The position numbers and the translations under genes were made by a program. A stretch of DNA of 27,022 nucleotides from Pelargonium cotyledonis (Eukaryota; Streptophyta; Magnoliopsida; Geraniales; Geraniaceae): contig JAYMTA010000549.1 in the NCBI GenBank assembly GCA_036897625.1, forward strand, positions 1 through 27,022, written 5' to 3'. Positions 1-9,130 of the stretch are shown piece after piece; position 1 is the stretch's first letter, and each line of letters opens with the position of its first letter. Under the pieces are notes generated by a model. That model was given only the letters and a program-made list of their open reading frames with translations, did no database searches and was not told the DNA's origin.

Positions 1-43
1 GTGCCCCTCGCTCCCCCCGCGCCCCGCCGCCCCACCCCCCCCC
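1..43. repeat. C-rich low-complexity stretch at the window edge
   Basis: About 80 percent C, with runs of six to nine Cs. It directly abuts recognisable SDR coding sequence at 44, where a Ser-Thr pair and the rest of the normal N-terminus would be expected. In the SDR frame it would read only Pro, Ala and Arg, so it is probably not real protein. It may be a sequencing or assembly artefact at a contig end, or a local rearrangement. Confidence 0.6.
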
Positions 44-1450
44 GCGGATAATGTCATCCACGCCGCTCCCAATTTAAGCTCCATCACCGCCATCATTACC
101 GGTATCCACTACGTACTATCTACTGCTTCCTAATCTTTTCGTTTTACTCTGTTTTAGTATATATGCATGATATCGATATTGTGCGGTTCGATTATAGGTG
201 CCACGTCAGGGATTGGGGCAGAGACGGCGCGAACGCTGGCGAAGCACGGTGCCAGGCTGGTGCTTCCGGCTAGGAGCCTGAAAGCCGCCGAGGAAACCAA
301 GGCCCGAATCGTCTCAGAGTTTCCCGATTCCGAGATCCTTGTAATGTCGCTTGATCTCAGCTCTCTCGCTTCCGTGAGAAGCTTTGTTGCCGAATTTGAG
401 TCCCTCGATTTGCCTCTCAATCTTCTCATGTAAGCAAGGAAATTACTAGTAAAATCGATCTTCATCGATCGATCGTGTTCTTAATTATGAATTTATTAAC
501 ATTAACAGTAGGTACTTTCAGAAACAATGCCGGTAAATTCGCCCACGAGCACGCCATCTCCGAAGACGGAGTGGAGATGACCTTCGCAACTAATTATCTA
601 GGTCATTTTCTGTTGACGAAACTGTTGGTGAATAGGATGATCAAAACGGCGGAGAAGAGCGGCGTTGAAGGACGCATCGTGAATGTGTCGTCCAGCATTC
701 ACGCCTGGTTCTCCGGCGACATAATCCCATATCTGGCCCAAATATCCCAAACCAACTGGTAGTGTATTGACATTCGGATTCTCATCATTTAAGTTACTAA
801 TATATATCTGAAATTTGTTTGGTTTTAATTTGTGCATACGTGGGTGTTAATAATTTGCAGTGATTACGATGCCACACGTGCCTATGCTCTCTCCAAGCTG
901 GCCAACGTCCTGCACGCCGACAAACTTGCTCTGTATCTCAAGGTTCGCTACAAATTATTAATAATAAAAGTGATTTCTTGGAGTTTTCTCTTCGATCACT
1001 TGTCTCACTGATTCATTTTTGCAGAAAATAAAAGCAAACGTGACTGTGAACAGTGTGCATCCAGGGATCGTGAGAACGAGACTGACGAGAGAAAGAGAAG
1101 GCCTCATCACAGACTTGGCCTTCTTTTTAACTTCCAAGTTCCTCAAGACCATTCCTCAGGTCAAATTAATAGTACTGTATTTGTTTCTGGATTAATTAAT
1201 TAATTAATAAATGAGTGAATTAAATAAAATTGGTGCGTTGTTGCAGGCGGCTGCTACCACTTGCTACGTGGCCACTGAGCCGAAAATAAAAAAAGTGTCG
1301 GGGAAGTACTTCGCAGACTGCAACGAAGCTCCAACCTCAAAATTGGGATCCAACTCTGCACAAGCTACACGCCTTTGGTTGGCCTCTGAATTCATGGTTT
1401 CTAAACTACCTTTTCAGTTTGAGTTTGACCCACTCATTATCAAATCCTAG
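44..1450 (+). CDS. Short-chain dehydrogenase TIC32-like, 5' partial
   Basis: NAD(P)-dependent oxidoreductase of the classical/extended SDR superfamily, in the plant group annotated as 'short-chain dehydrogenase TIC 32, chloroplastic-like' or WW-domain oxidoreductase-like. The substrate is unknown. Exons by GT-AG and phase: 44-101, 198-429, 522-758, 861-942, 1025-1159 and 1247-1450 (stop TAG), giving about 315 visible residues. Visible motifs are the Rossmann dinucleotide loop TGATSGIG (split by intron 1, codons 98-101/198 on), the NNAG motif just after the exon 3 start at 522, the catalytic Ser in the NVSSS segment near 679-693, and the active-site YxxxK with Tyr at 883-885 and Lys at 895-897. 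All catalytic residues are present. The C-terminal part (HPGIVRT, YFADCNE) matches what I recall of the family. About 20 N-terminal residues seen in relatives are missing on the left. The name TIC32 is used loosely for this group, and import-complex membership is not shown by the sequence. Confidence 0.88.
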
Positions 1451-2219
1451 CTATAGCTTTACACTAATAATTACTAATTAATACTTTAATTAAGTTAAGC
1501 AAACAATAAATTGACCAAGTATGTATATGCAGACACTACTTTAGTATAGATACATATCATATACTACAACTATATTTTTAATTTAGTTACTTTTGCTTTT
1601 GAAGTTTTGTACTGTTGCCAGGCACAATATATTATTTTTCATGCACTCAACTTTTTATATTTTGCCATTATATATGTTTCTAGGTACAATATATTAGTTG
1701 ATTACTCAAATCTTGGGGCTTTGATTGGAAATGAAAGTGCCTGGAAATCGTAATCATCATAATTTATGCTATATGATTGTATGGTATAATAAAAAGAAAT
1801 GAAACTTGAAAATAAGTGGACATATAAATATGAGGAGGGGTTTTGTTATGGGTCCTACTAACATGCTTCTCCGAGTTCAAGCTATGGCTGTTCGAATAGA
1901 AATGGGCCTCAGGTTTCACAATGTCACGGCCCAAAACATAGTGGTTAGCTGAGTTGTTGAAGTAATATTGCTCAAGTGTTGCTGCTAGTTCTTCCATAAC
2001 ACGATATATATAATAGATCACTCGGAAGACAAGTGAAGACCAAAATAGATGTTACAAAAGAGAGTAAAGCATTGACCATTTGTTGTTTAGATGTGATCAA
2101 AGTTGCATAATATGGTTTGCTTCTTAACCATTCAGTCACTCTTCAGCAATTCCATCTTCCCAACCGCGGTTAGTTAATTGATGTTTACATCATACAAGAA
2201 AAGGGACGTATGCTAGATT

Positions 2220-2239
2220 AAAAAAAAAAAAAAAAAAAA
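2220..2239. repeat. Poly-A tract (20 A)
   Basis: Uninterrupted A run in intergenic DNA. It could be the tail of an old retroposed sequence lying upstream, but no body or clean target duplication is recognisable, so a simple mononucleotide repeat is the safe reading. Confidence 0.8.
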
Positions 2240-2265
2240 CTATATCGTAAATTAGATTAACAAAA

Positions 2266-2441
2266 TGAGCACCCGATTTGCTTCCAAGGTTGTGTGGAAA
2301 GTCACCACGGTAAGAAAACATAATAAGGGCTCGAATTGCCTCTTCATGGTCACTCCCATGGCACTCGCATCGTTGGGTCACTTCAAAGGCTTCCCACATA
2401 GTCGGATAACCATAGATGCTTTCTGTCTCGTTGAGTAACAT
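2266..2441 (-). other. Unidentified minus-strand coding-like patch
   Basis: A stop-free minus-strand segment of about 58 codons starts with ATG at 2441. It has a mixed, protein-like residue composition (Trp, His, two Cys, many acidic residues) and is more GC-rich than its surroundings. After about 2266 it runs into low-complexity sequence that includes the poly-A tract read as Phe codons. I do not recognise the family. It might be an exon or relic of a gene or element, or chance. No splice-linked partner exon was identified. Confidence 0.25.
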
Positions 2442-2996
2442 TTAAGGCTCATGCATGCCTTGCCATATCACAACCTCTATGTCTCACTTTGTTCAGAAGG
2501 TAGGACGTTAACCAAAGCGATAGAGGCTCTTAATATATAACGTCACTTCTACTCTATCGTAATGCTTGAAGGGTATTCAAGATTTCCGAAACTCATTCAA
2601 AAGTTGTGGTCCGCTAGCCTAGAAGTCTAGAATTTCAACATTTAAAGCGAGTCTCACTCCTCCAACAACCTACCGCATGATGACAGGTGAAGACTTTGGC
2701 TTGAGTTTCAACTAGAGGTGTGGAGACTCAAATTCTCTTGATAGCTTATGATTTATGTAATTCACAAATTTGAATATTTACAATGGTATGTTATTTATTT
2801 GTTGGTTTCCATTTTGATTTGTCCGATAAGAATTTTAAAATTTCAGTCTACAATATACATGACCAGTTATCTTATCTATGTATAATACTATAATCCAAAG
2901 GAATCCTCGCCCGAAATTTTTTTTTGCTAGCTTCAAGTGTGAATAGATATATTTATTATATAATATAACTGTAAATTTCAGTCTTCTGAACACTAC

Positions 2997-3070
2997 GCTG
3001 GAATAGCTCAGTTGGTTAGAGTGTGTGGCTATTAACCACAAGGTCGGAGGTTCAAGCCCTCCTTCTATCG
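2997..3070 (+). tRNA. tRNA-Asn-like gene with ATT anticodon, possibly decayed
   Basis: The 74-nt sequence folds as a complete cloverleaf and matches the plant cytosolic tRNA-Asn(GTT) as I remember it, except at three bases. D stem GCTC/GAGT has a terminal G-U pair (T at 3022). The anticodon loop is CTATTAA, with anticodon ATT at 3031-3033 instead of GTT. The acceptor stem has a C-U mismatch (C2998 against T3068, normally G). The A box (TAGCTCAGTTGG) and B box (GGTTCAAGCCC) for RNA polymerase III are intact, and a TTTT terminator follows directly at 3071-3074. CCA is not encoded, as expected for a nuclear gene. It is either a variant that would still read Asn codons if A34 becomes inosine, or a pseudogene beginning to decay. 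There is no intron. Confidence 0.8.
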
Positions 3071-3074
3071 TTTT
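3071..3074 (+). terminator. RNA polymerase III terminator
   Basis: A four-T run sits immediately after the discriminator base of the tRNA-Asn-like gene, the standard eukaryotic Pol III stop signal at the minimal length. Confidence 0.65.
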
Positions 3075-3576
3075 AGACTCCCTTTATTGCAAGGAAGGTT
3101 TGGCCATTATCATTAAATGCCGAGCGATAAGAAGCTCGTGTTTCATGCTAAAAGCCTCGGGTTCAAGACATCTCATGAATTTCCAAGTAATTGATGTATT
3201 TCAAATATTCTTTCCTGTCATTCAAAGAAATGGTATAAAAGAATGTCAATCATTTTTGTTAAAGACCCGACTCAAGTTCTCGTTTATGATTTTGCAGGTG
3301 GATTGATTAAATATAAATAGAGTTTAGATCCATTATATTTTAGTTTTGAAAGTGGGCAAATATAAGAAAACAAAGAGCATGACACATTTCCCTATAGTTG
3401 TACAGGTTGATTGAAAAGAGATAGTTATCATAATATATATATTTGAGATGATATATCCATTTCCACCGTAGAAGAGGAGGAAGAGAAATATAGAAAGCCC
3501 AAAGAAATAAGATAAGAAACACACGTTAGAGAGATCATAATATATACATTTGAGAAATAATACACTTTTGGTGGTG

Positions 3577-3632
3577 TTTGGATTCAAACTTGTTACCTAA
3601 AAGTCATACATGTTCTGATACCGTGGTAGATG
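3577..3632 (-). repeat. Possible tRNA-related (SINE-like) fragment
   Basis: On the minus strand a GGTATCAGA phrase, as found at the 3' end of initiator tRNA-Met in complement, is followed about 25 bp later by a B-box-like TTTGAATCC. This combination recurs in plant intergenic repeats. The fragment has no visible tail or flanking duplication, so the class is uncertain. Confidence 0.25.
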
Positions 3633-4052
3633 ATCAACACTACTAAAAACTCAAGTTCATTGTTATACTCTTCATTTATACTTTTAAAGTTATATTTCAA
3701 CAATTTTTCTATGTTTGGTTTGGTGCTCACTTTTTTCATTTTCATACATATTCAACCTTTCATGCGCACTATCGAGGGTTTTGATATCTCTATTGCCATT
3801 AATAGCCATTAGTATTATACTTCTTAAATAGCTTCTCAAAATATTTGGTTTGAAATATATATAGATATAACCATTGATTTGTATCATTTAAAGACAAATA
3901 AATAAAATTAGTTCTCCTATCATGATCAACCTAAGTTTAAAATCAAACAGTATTATCATCTTGCCTTCGTAAAAATATTATTAATAAATAAGGAACATTT
4001 AACTTCTCATATCAAACTCTAAGTGTTTGTTTAGTTAACTAGTATAATGCTC

Positions 4053-4072
4053 TCATGAGTTTATACTCATGA
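4053..4072. repeat. 8-bp inverted repeat (hairpin)
   Basis: TCATGAGT and ACTCATGA are perfect reverse complements around a TTAT loop. It is a short palindrome in AT-rich DNA with no known role. Confidence 0.5.
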
Positions 4073-4601
4073 TCAAATTTTGAGAAATATTCGAAGTCCT
4101 GTGACCATAGTCTTGGCAACAATATAGTGGTGAAAATTGAAATATTTGATGATTATATGTTTTAAACTCTTAACACATGTTAATTATTTATAGTTACCAT
4201 TTTTTATCAACTGCGTCACAGAAAAAAAGTTATTTCATTTTAACCATGAGATGTGCTCACGCTCTTTTACAAGGAGACATGTGTTTTTGCTCATGCACTA
4301 TCTAATTCTTTTTGTTCTCTAACATAAATGAGACCAATGTCTACTATTTTATGATTAATTAAGCTATGCAACAAGAACAACTATGTCATTGTAGTCCAAA
4401 TAGTCCATCAAAGAAAATCTAAATTGCTTAAAGCAGCTTAAGCCAATATCTACTTATTTTTTCTCTAATCCACATCAGCCAGTAAGAGAGCTAAAGTCTA
4501 AAACTTAAGTGCTAATGTAGACGTTGTAGTAATAATCGGACAACATTTGACAAGTATACAAACATTTGATAACATAGGAGTAGTTGTTGTATTATATATA
4601 G

Positions 4602-4623
4602 GCTGAGCTGAGCTGAGCTGAGC
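4602..4623 (+). repeat. Tandem GCTGA pentamer, four copies
   Basis: Four perfect GCTGA units plus GC lie just below a TATA-like ATTATATATA (4591-4600) and roughly 300 bp upstream of the importin leader exon. It is a simple tandem repeat at the distal promoter edge. Confidence 0.85.
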
Positions 4624-4904
4624 ACATCCACTCCGTACAAAATAAATACTTTAATGATAACGGTGATAATTGCGCGAATAATCCAAATGACACCCCACGC
4701 CACCGAAGCGCGTAACCAATCAAACGCTGTGCTGGCCCAGCCCCCATCAACTTTCTTTCATTCTCTACCAACCCCACGCGCTGACGCTCGCGTGAGCCCA
4801 CACCACTCCACTGCACTCCACACCCTGTCAGAATCTAATTGAACTATAATTTGTAAATCCACCTGCTCGCTTTAACATAGGCGTCGCTGCTTTTCCGCTC
4901 TGCT
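4624..4904 (+). promoter_or_regulatory. Promoter region of importin beta-1
   Basis: GC content rises relative to the intergenic DNA on the left. Visible boxes are a CCAAT box (4716-4720), GGCCCA (4734-4739, site II/UP1 type) and AGCCCA (near 4796-4801). No convincing TATA box sits close to the probable start (about 4880). Site II-like elements together with a downstream telo box are typical of plant housekeeping genes active in dividing cells. The start site itself is inferred, not seen. Confidence 0.5.
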
Positions 4905-4911
4905 AGGGTTT
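4905..4911 (+). promoter_or_regulatory. Telo box (AGGGTTT)
   Basis: The phrase CTAGGGTTTC contains the plant telo box, which usually lies in the leader of translation- and growth-related genes. Here it lies within the presumed 5' leader exon of importin beta-1, which ends at 4983. Confidence 0.55.
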
Positions 4912-4983
4912 CAGAGTCGCCGCTTCTGCTTCTCTCTCCGATCGCTCCCGCTTTCCGGCCCCGAGTCGACTCAACTACTCGGT

Positions 4984-6007
4984 GTAAGCTTTCTCTCCCA
5001 TTCTGTCTTCTCTGGTCAGGGTTTTGTTTCTCGATCTACCTTTACTTCAATTTCATTTTATTCAGATTACATGTTTCACTGATCTAGGTCTGTTTATTGT
5101 TGTTGTTATTATTCTTCATTTTTGCTCCGGAATTTCATGTGTTTTGTTTGGTTGCTCAGGGAAAGGGGACAAATGATTTTTTTATAAATTTGAGTATCTG
5201 ATTTTTTTTCTTCTTCTTCTTCTTCGGGTATTTGGGGGCTTGAGGGAGGAAGCTCAAGGTATTTGGGTTTTTTTTGACAATTAGTGAACTTGGAATGATT
5301 TTTTATATTTTAAAACTGGAATTAGCAGTTCCTTTTTGCAAACATTCTCCAAGCTTTAGTGGGGGTTTGGCAAAATTTTGTTCATAATTGTCTATAAGAG
5401 CACTTCACTTTAGTTTGAACATTTGATCTGAAATTGCTTCAAGTAGTCAGCTAAGGATATTGTAAGTGTTTGGAGCCCTATTTCATTTGCATAAGTTGGT
5501 TATTTTGTCACTCTTTTGTATCCCCGAGTTATGATTGCTTCGCAGTGCATTAATGCAAAATTTCTTGTACTTTGATGGTTCAATTTGACTTCCACATGAG
5601 AACTTTTGTTGTTTGAACTATGTATGCTTTTCAATACTATAAAATTCTTCTCCCTTTTTCCCTTTCCTGGACATCCATTAGTCATTTCAGGAAGTTGATA
5701 AAGTTCAAAAGTTAGCTTCTTTTTCCCCTGTTACTTGCCTAATGATGATTGATGACTGCTTATGTGGCATCTGGGGCATCATTCATAAGACGGCTTATTT
5801 TCAATCCAAGAATGTTGTTCTTTGCGTGGTTTCTCTTCAATCATGTATTATGGCCATTGGGATGATTTTTTTTTTATTTATTTTTTTGAAAATTAATTCG
5901 TCTGATCCTAAAGTTTTCCCTGGGATTTTTGTTTTCTAGTACGATTTAGTATGATATTACACATAAAGCCTTTCCCTTGATGGACTGTTTCAATCTCATT
6001 AATGCAG
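4984..6007 (+). other. 5' leader intron of importin beta-1
   Basis: The donor GTAAGC at 4984 follows a pyrimidine-rich leader, and the acceptor ATGCAG ends at 6007, only six bases before the start codon at 6014. The intervening 1024 bp are T-rich, as in plant introns, and contain no supported coding region. An upstream in-frame ATG at 6002 lies inside the acceptor and would be removed by splicing. Long leader introns often raise expression of plant housekeeping genes; that role is inferred here. Confidence 0.7.
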
Positions 6008-6013
6008 ATACAA

Positions 6014-8719
6014 ATGGCTCTGGAAGTCACCCAAATTCTCTTGAATGCACAAGCAGTAGATGCATCTCTGCGTAAAAATGCAGAAGACAGCCTAAAACAG
6101 TTTCAAGAGCAAAACCTTCCCAGTTTTTTGCTCTCTCTCGCTGGGGAATTGGCTAATGATGATAAACCTGTTGAGAGTCGAAAATTAGCAGGTTTGATCT
6201 TGAAAAATGCCTTGGATGCCAAAGAACAGCACAGGAAGTTTGAGCTTGTACAAAGATGGTTGTCTCTGGACTCGTCTGTGAAGGCCCAAATCAAAGCATG
6301 CTTGTTAAAGACCCTCTCTTCACCTGCTTATGAGGCTCGGTCAACTGCATCACAAGTTATTGCAAAGTTAGCTGGTATTGAGTTTCCACATAAGCAATGG
6401 CCTGAACTTGTAGGATATCTCTTGTCAAATATTCAGCAACTTCTGACTCATACCAAGCAAGCCACCCTCGAAGCACTTGGGTACATTTGTGAGGAAGTCT
6501 CCCCAGACTGCGTGGAGCAAGATCATGTAAATAAGATACTTACAGCTGTTGTCCAGGGTATGAATACGTCTGAGAGTAGCAATGACGTCAGGCTTGCTGC
6601 TACTCGAGCTTTATATAATGCTCTAGGATTTGCTCAGGCAAATTTCTCCAATGATATGGAACGTGACTACATAATGAGAGTTGCTTGTGAGGCCACCCAG
6701 TCTCAAGATGAGAGGATCCGTCAGGCAGCTTTTGAGTGTTTGGTTGCCATATCTTCGACCTACTACGAGAAGTTAGCTCCTTACATTCACGATATTTTCA
6801 ACATCACTGCAAAAGCTGTGAAAGAAGACGAGGAGTCTGTTGGCCTTCAAGCTATTGAGTTCTGGAGTTCAATCTGTGATGAGGAGATTGATATACTAGA
6901 GGAATATGGTGGTGATTCTGATATTCCTTGCTTTTACTTTATCAAACAGGCACTCCCTGTTCTCGTTCCCATGCTGTTGGAGACATTGCTTAAGCAGGAA
7001 GAGGATCAGGATCAGGATGAAGGAGCCTGGAATATTGCAATGGCTGGGGGGACATGCTTAGGCTTGGTTGCACGGACTGTTGGAGATGATATTGTCCCAC
7101 TGGTTATGCCGTTCATTGAAGAGAATATTACAAAACCAGATTGGAGGCAGAGGGAAGCAGCCACTTATGCCTTTGGTTCCATTCTTGAAGGTCCAGCCCC
7201 TGACAAGCTCATACCCCTTGTCAATGTTGCTTTGAACTTCATGCTCAGCGCCTTGATGAGAGATCCTAATAACCATGTGAAGGACACTACTGCATGGACT
7301 CTTGGGAGAATATTTGAATTTCTTCATGGATCTACTTTGGATACGCCCATAATTATCCAGGCCAATTGCCAACAGATTATTACTGTTCTGCTTCAGAGCA
7401 TGAAAGATGTTCCTAATGTTGCCGAGAAAGCCTGTGGCGCTCTTTATTTCTTGGCCCAAGGTTACGAGGACATGGAACCATCCTCCTCACCCTTAACTCC
7501 ATATTTCCAGGATATTGTCCAGGCTCTCCTCACAGTGACTCACCGAGATGATGCTGGAGAATCACGCCTTCGAACTGCAGCCTATGAAACTTTAAATGAA
7601 GTTGTGAGGTGTTCTACTGATGAGACAGCTCCAATGGTGATGCAGCTGGTTCCTCTCATCATGATGGAGCTCCACCAGACTCTTGAGGGACAGAAGCTAT
7701 CAACTGATGAGAGGGAGAAACAGAATGAGTTACAAGGCCTTCTTTGTGGTTGCTTGCAGGTCATTATACAGAAACTAGGTTCGTCTGAGCAAACAAAATA
7801 TGTATTCATGCAGTATGCTGACCAGATGATGGGCCTTTTCTTAAGAGTATTTGCTTGTAGAAGTGCCACAGCTCATGAAGAGGCTCTGCTTGCAATTGGA
7901 GCTCTTGCATATGCTGCAGGATCTGATTTTGCAAAATACATGCCCGAGTTTTATAAATATTTAGAGTTGGGTCTCCAAAATTTTGAGGATTACCAGGTTT
8001 GTGCAATAGCGGTTGGTGTAGTGGGGGATATATGCAGGGCTCTTGAGGATAAAATATTGCCTTATTGTGATGGCATTATGACCCAACTCCTCAAAGACTT
8101 GTCAAGCAACCAATTGCACCGATCAGTTAAACCTCCGATCTTTTCATGCTTTGGTGACGTCGCTTTGGCGATTGGGGAGAACTTTGAGAAGTACTTGATG
8201 TATGCTATGCCTATGCTTCAGAGTGCAGCTGAGTTGTCGGTCCATACGTCAGGTGCTGATGATGACCTGATAGAGTACACCAATTCTCTGAGAAATGGAA
8301 TCTTGGAGGCCTACTCAGGGATCTTTCAAGGATTTAAGGGTTCAGCAAAGACTCAGCTATTAATGCCGTATGCGCCACATGTTCTGCAGTTCCTAGATGG
8401 TTTATATATGGAGACAGACATGTATGCTCTACTGAAACTGTGTTTTTCTTGTTTTTATACATATTTTTTTGGTTTCACATCTCTTTGTAAAGTTTCTGAA
8501 TCTGATTTGTTTTCTTTTAGGGATGATGTGGTGTCCAAGACAGCAATTGGCGTCCTTGGAGATCTAGCAGATACATTGGGTAGTAATGCTGGTCCTTTGA
8601 TTCAGCAATCTGTGTCTAGCAAGGACTTTCTAAATGAATGTTTATCGTCGGATGATCATTTGATTAAGGAATCAGCAGAATGGGCCAAGTTGGCCGTCAG
8701 TCAAGCCATTTCATTTTGA
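6014..8719 (+). CDS. KPNB1: Importin subunit beta-1 (KPNB1-like)
   Basis: Karyopherin beta that carries importin-alpha/NLS cargo through the nuclear pore and releases it on binding Ran-GTP. Coding exons are 6014-8421 and 8521-8719, giving 868 residues; Arabidopsis KPNB1 is about 870. Start choice: the ATG at 6014 gives MALEVTQILLNAQ, matching the family, whereas the ATG at 6002 is in the leader intron. The importin-beta N-terminal (Ran-binding) domain lies at about residues 20-100. HEAT repeats follow along the rest of the protein, with an acidic loop (EEDQDQDE) at residues 329-336 where the IBB domain and Ran regulation are expected. The C-terminal segment GVLGDLADTLGS is highly conserved. 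Odd points are the 99-nt intron at 8422-8520, which is in frame and free of stops, and four residues apparently missing near residue 300 compared with remembered homologues. Confidence 0.95.
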   Translation: MALEVTQILLNAQAVDASLRKNAEDSLKQFQEQNLPSFLLSLAGELANDDKPVESRKLAGLILKNALDAKEQHRKFELVQRWLSLDSSVKAQIKACLLKTLSSPAYEARSTASQVIAKLAGIEFPHKQWPELVGYLLSNIQQLLTHTKQATLEALGYICEEVSPDCVEQDHVNKILTAVVQGMNTSESSNDVRLAATRALYNALGFAQANFSNDMERDYIMRVACEATQSQDERIRQAAFECLVAISSTYYEKLAPYIHDIFNITAKAVKEDEESVGLQAIEFWSSICDEEIDILEEYGGDSDIPCFYFIKQALPVLVPMLLETLLKQEEDQDQDEGAWNIAMAGGTCLGLVARTVGDDIVPLVMPFIEENITKPDWRQREAATYAFGSILEGPAPDKLIPLVNVALNFMLSALMRDPNNHVKDTTAWTLGRIFEFLHGSTLDTPIIIQANCQQIITVLLQSMKDVPNVAEKACGALYFLAQGYEDMEPSSSPLTPYFQDIVQALLTVTHRDDAGESRLRTAAYETLNEVVRCSTDETAPMVMQLVPLIMMELHQTLEGQKLSTDEREKQNELQGLLCGCLQVIIQKLGSSEQTKYVFMQYADQMMGLFLRVFACRSATAHEEALLAIGALAYAAGSDFAKYMPEFYKYLELGLQNFEDYQVCAIAVGVVGDICRALEDKILPYCDGIMTQLLKDLSSNQLHRSVKPPIFSCFGDVALAIGENFEKYLMYAMPMLQSAAELSVHTSGADDDLIEYTNSLRNGILEAYSGIFQGFKGSAKTQLLMPYAPHVLQFLDGLYMETDMYALLKLCFSCFYTYFFGFTSLCKVSESDLFSFRDDVVSKTAIGVLGDLADTLGSNAGPLIQQSVSSKDFLNECLSSDDHLIKESAEWAKLAVSQAISF
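8422..8520 (+). other. In-frame, stop-free intron of importin beta-1
   Basis: Donor GTATGC at 8422, acceptor TTTTAG ending at 8520, length 99 nt (33 codons), T-rich. Splicing joins AT to G to restore the conserved Met-Asp-Asp-Val-Val sequence. Retention would insert 33 mostly hydrophobic and aromatic residues without shifting frame, which is why an unspliced reading runs through. The intron call rests on restored family conservation, canonical ends and T-richness. Confidence 0.85.
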
Positions 8720-9130
8720 GGGCACTGCTAGTCCGTGTATTCTAGGCCTTGCATGCATTTGGGTGTGTTGAGTTGGGATCCTGGGGTTGCATACCATGAG
8801 TCAGGTCATCGCCATTTTTGGACACCGATGTTTGGGTCGCTGGGCTGTCGGTATATCATAAATCACAACTGCAGCATGGGATCAGTGTTTTATCATATGT
8901 TTTTTCTTTTATTTTTCTTTTCTCTTTGGTCGTTTGGTTGCCATGATGGAAGGAGGGTGGTGATGTCTTCTGCCAACTTGGCAGAAACAGATGAAAATCA
9001 AGTTTAGTTGTGTATGTGGGAGGGAGATAGTAGACCCTATGGCACCCTTGCCTGTGCCGTCTCCAATGGGCAGGCAATAGCAGCTTCATTGGTTTTGGGA
9101 GGTGGATGGTGCTCAAGATTTGGCACCGGG
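8720..9130 (+). other. Probable 3' UTR of importin beta-1
   Basis: G/T-rich sequence with no coding signal follows the TGA at 8717-8719. I see no unambiguous AATAAA in this stretch, so the 3' end cannot be fixed from sequence alone. Confidence 0.4.

Larger units (their letters stand above)
1451..2996. other. AT-rich intergenic region
   Basis: Presumed 3' UTR of the SDR followed by AT-rich DNA with no convincing gene. Contents are a short direct repeat (GGCACAATATATTA near 1620 and GGTACAATATATTA near 1683), a run of 20 A at 2220-2239, and a minus-strand stop-free patch at 2266-2441 described separately. I see no terminal inverted repeats or LTR-like ends. Confidence 0.6.
3075..4600. other. 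AT-rich intergenic region
   Basis: No gene is supported. It holds an imperfect repeat pair (ATCATAATATATA-ATTTGAG at about 3429-3449 and 3534-3554), a minus-strand tRNA-like B-box phrase near 3577-3632, and a hairpin at 4053-4072. Short open frames here are AT-rich and contain nothing recognisable. Confidence 0.6.

Noticed and set aside
3090-3200. Second tRNA-like sequence with a GGGTTCAAG box after the tRNA-Asn-like gene
   Set aside because: A B-box-like phrase is present but no cloverleaf or A box can be drawn.
6002-6013. Upstream in-frame ATG as the importin beta-1 start
   Set aside because: It overlaps the ATGCAG acceptor of the leader intron; the family sequence starts at the ATG at 6014.
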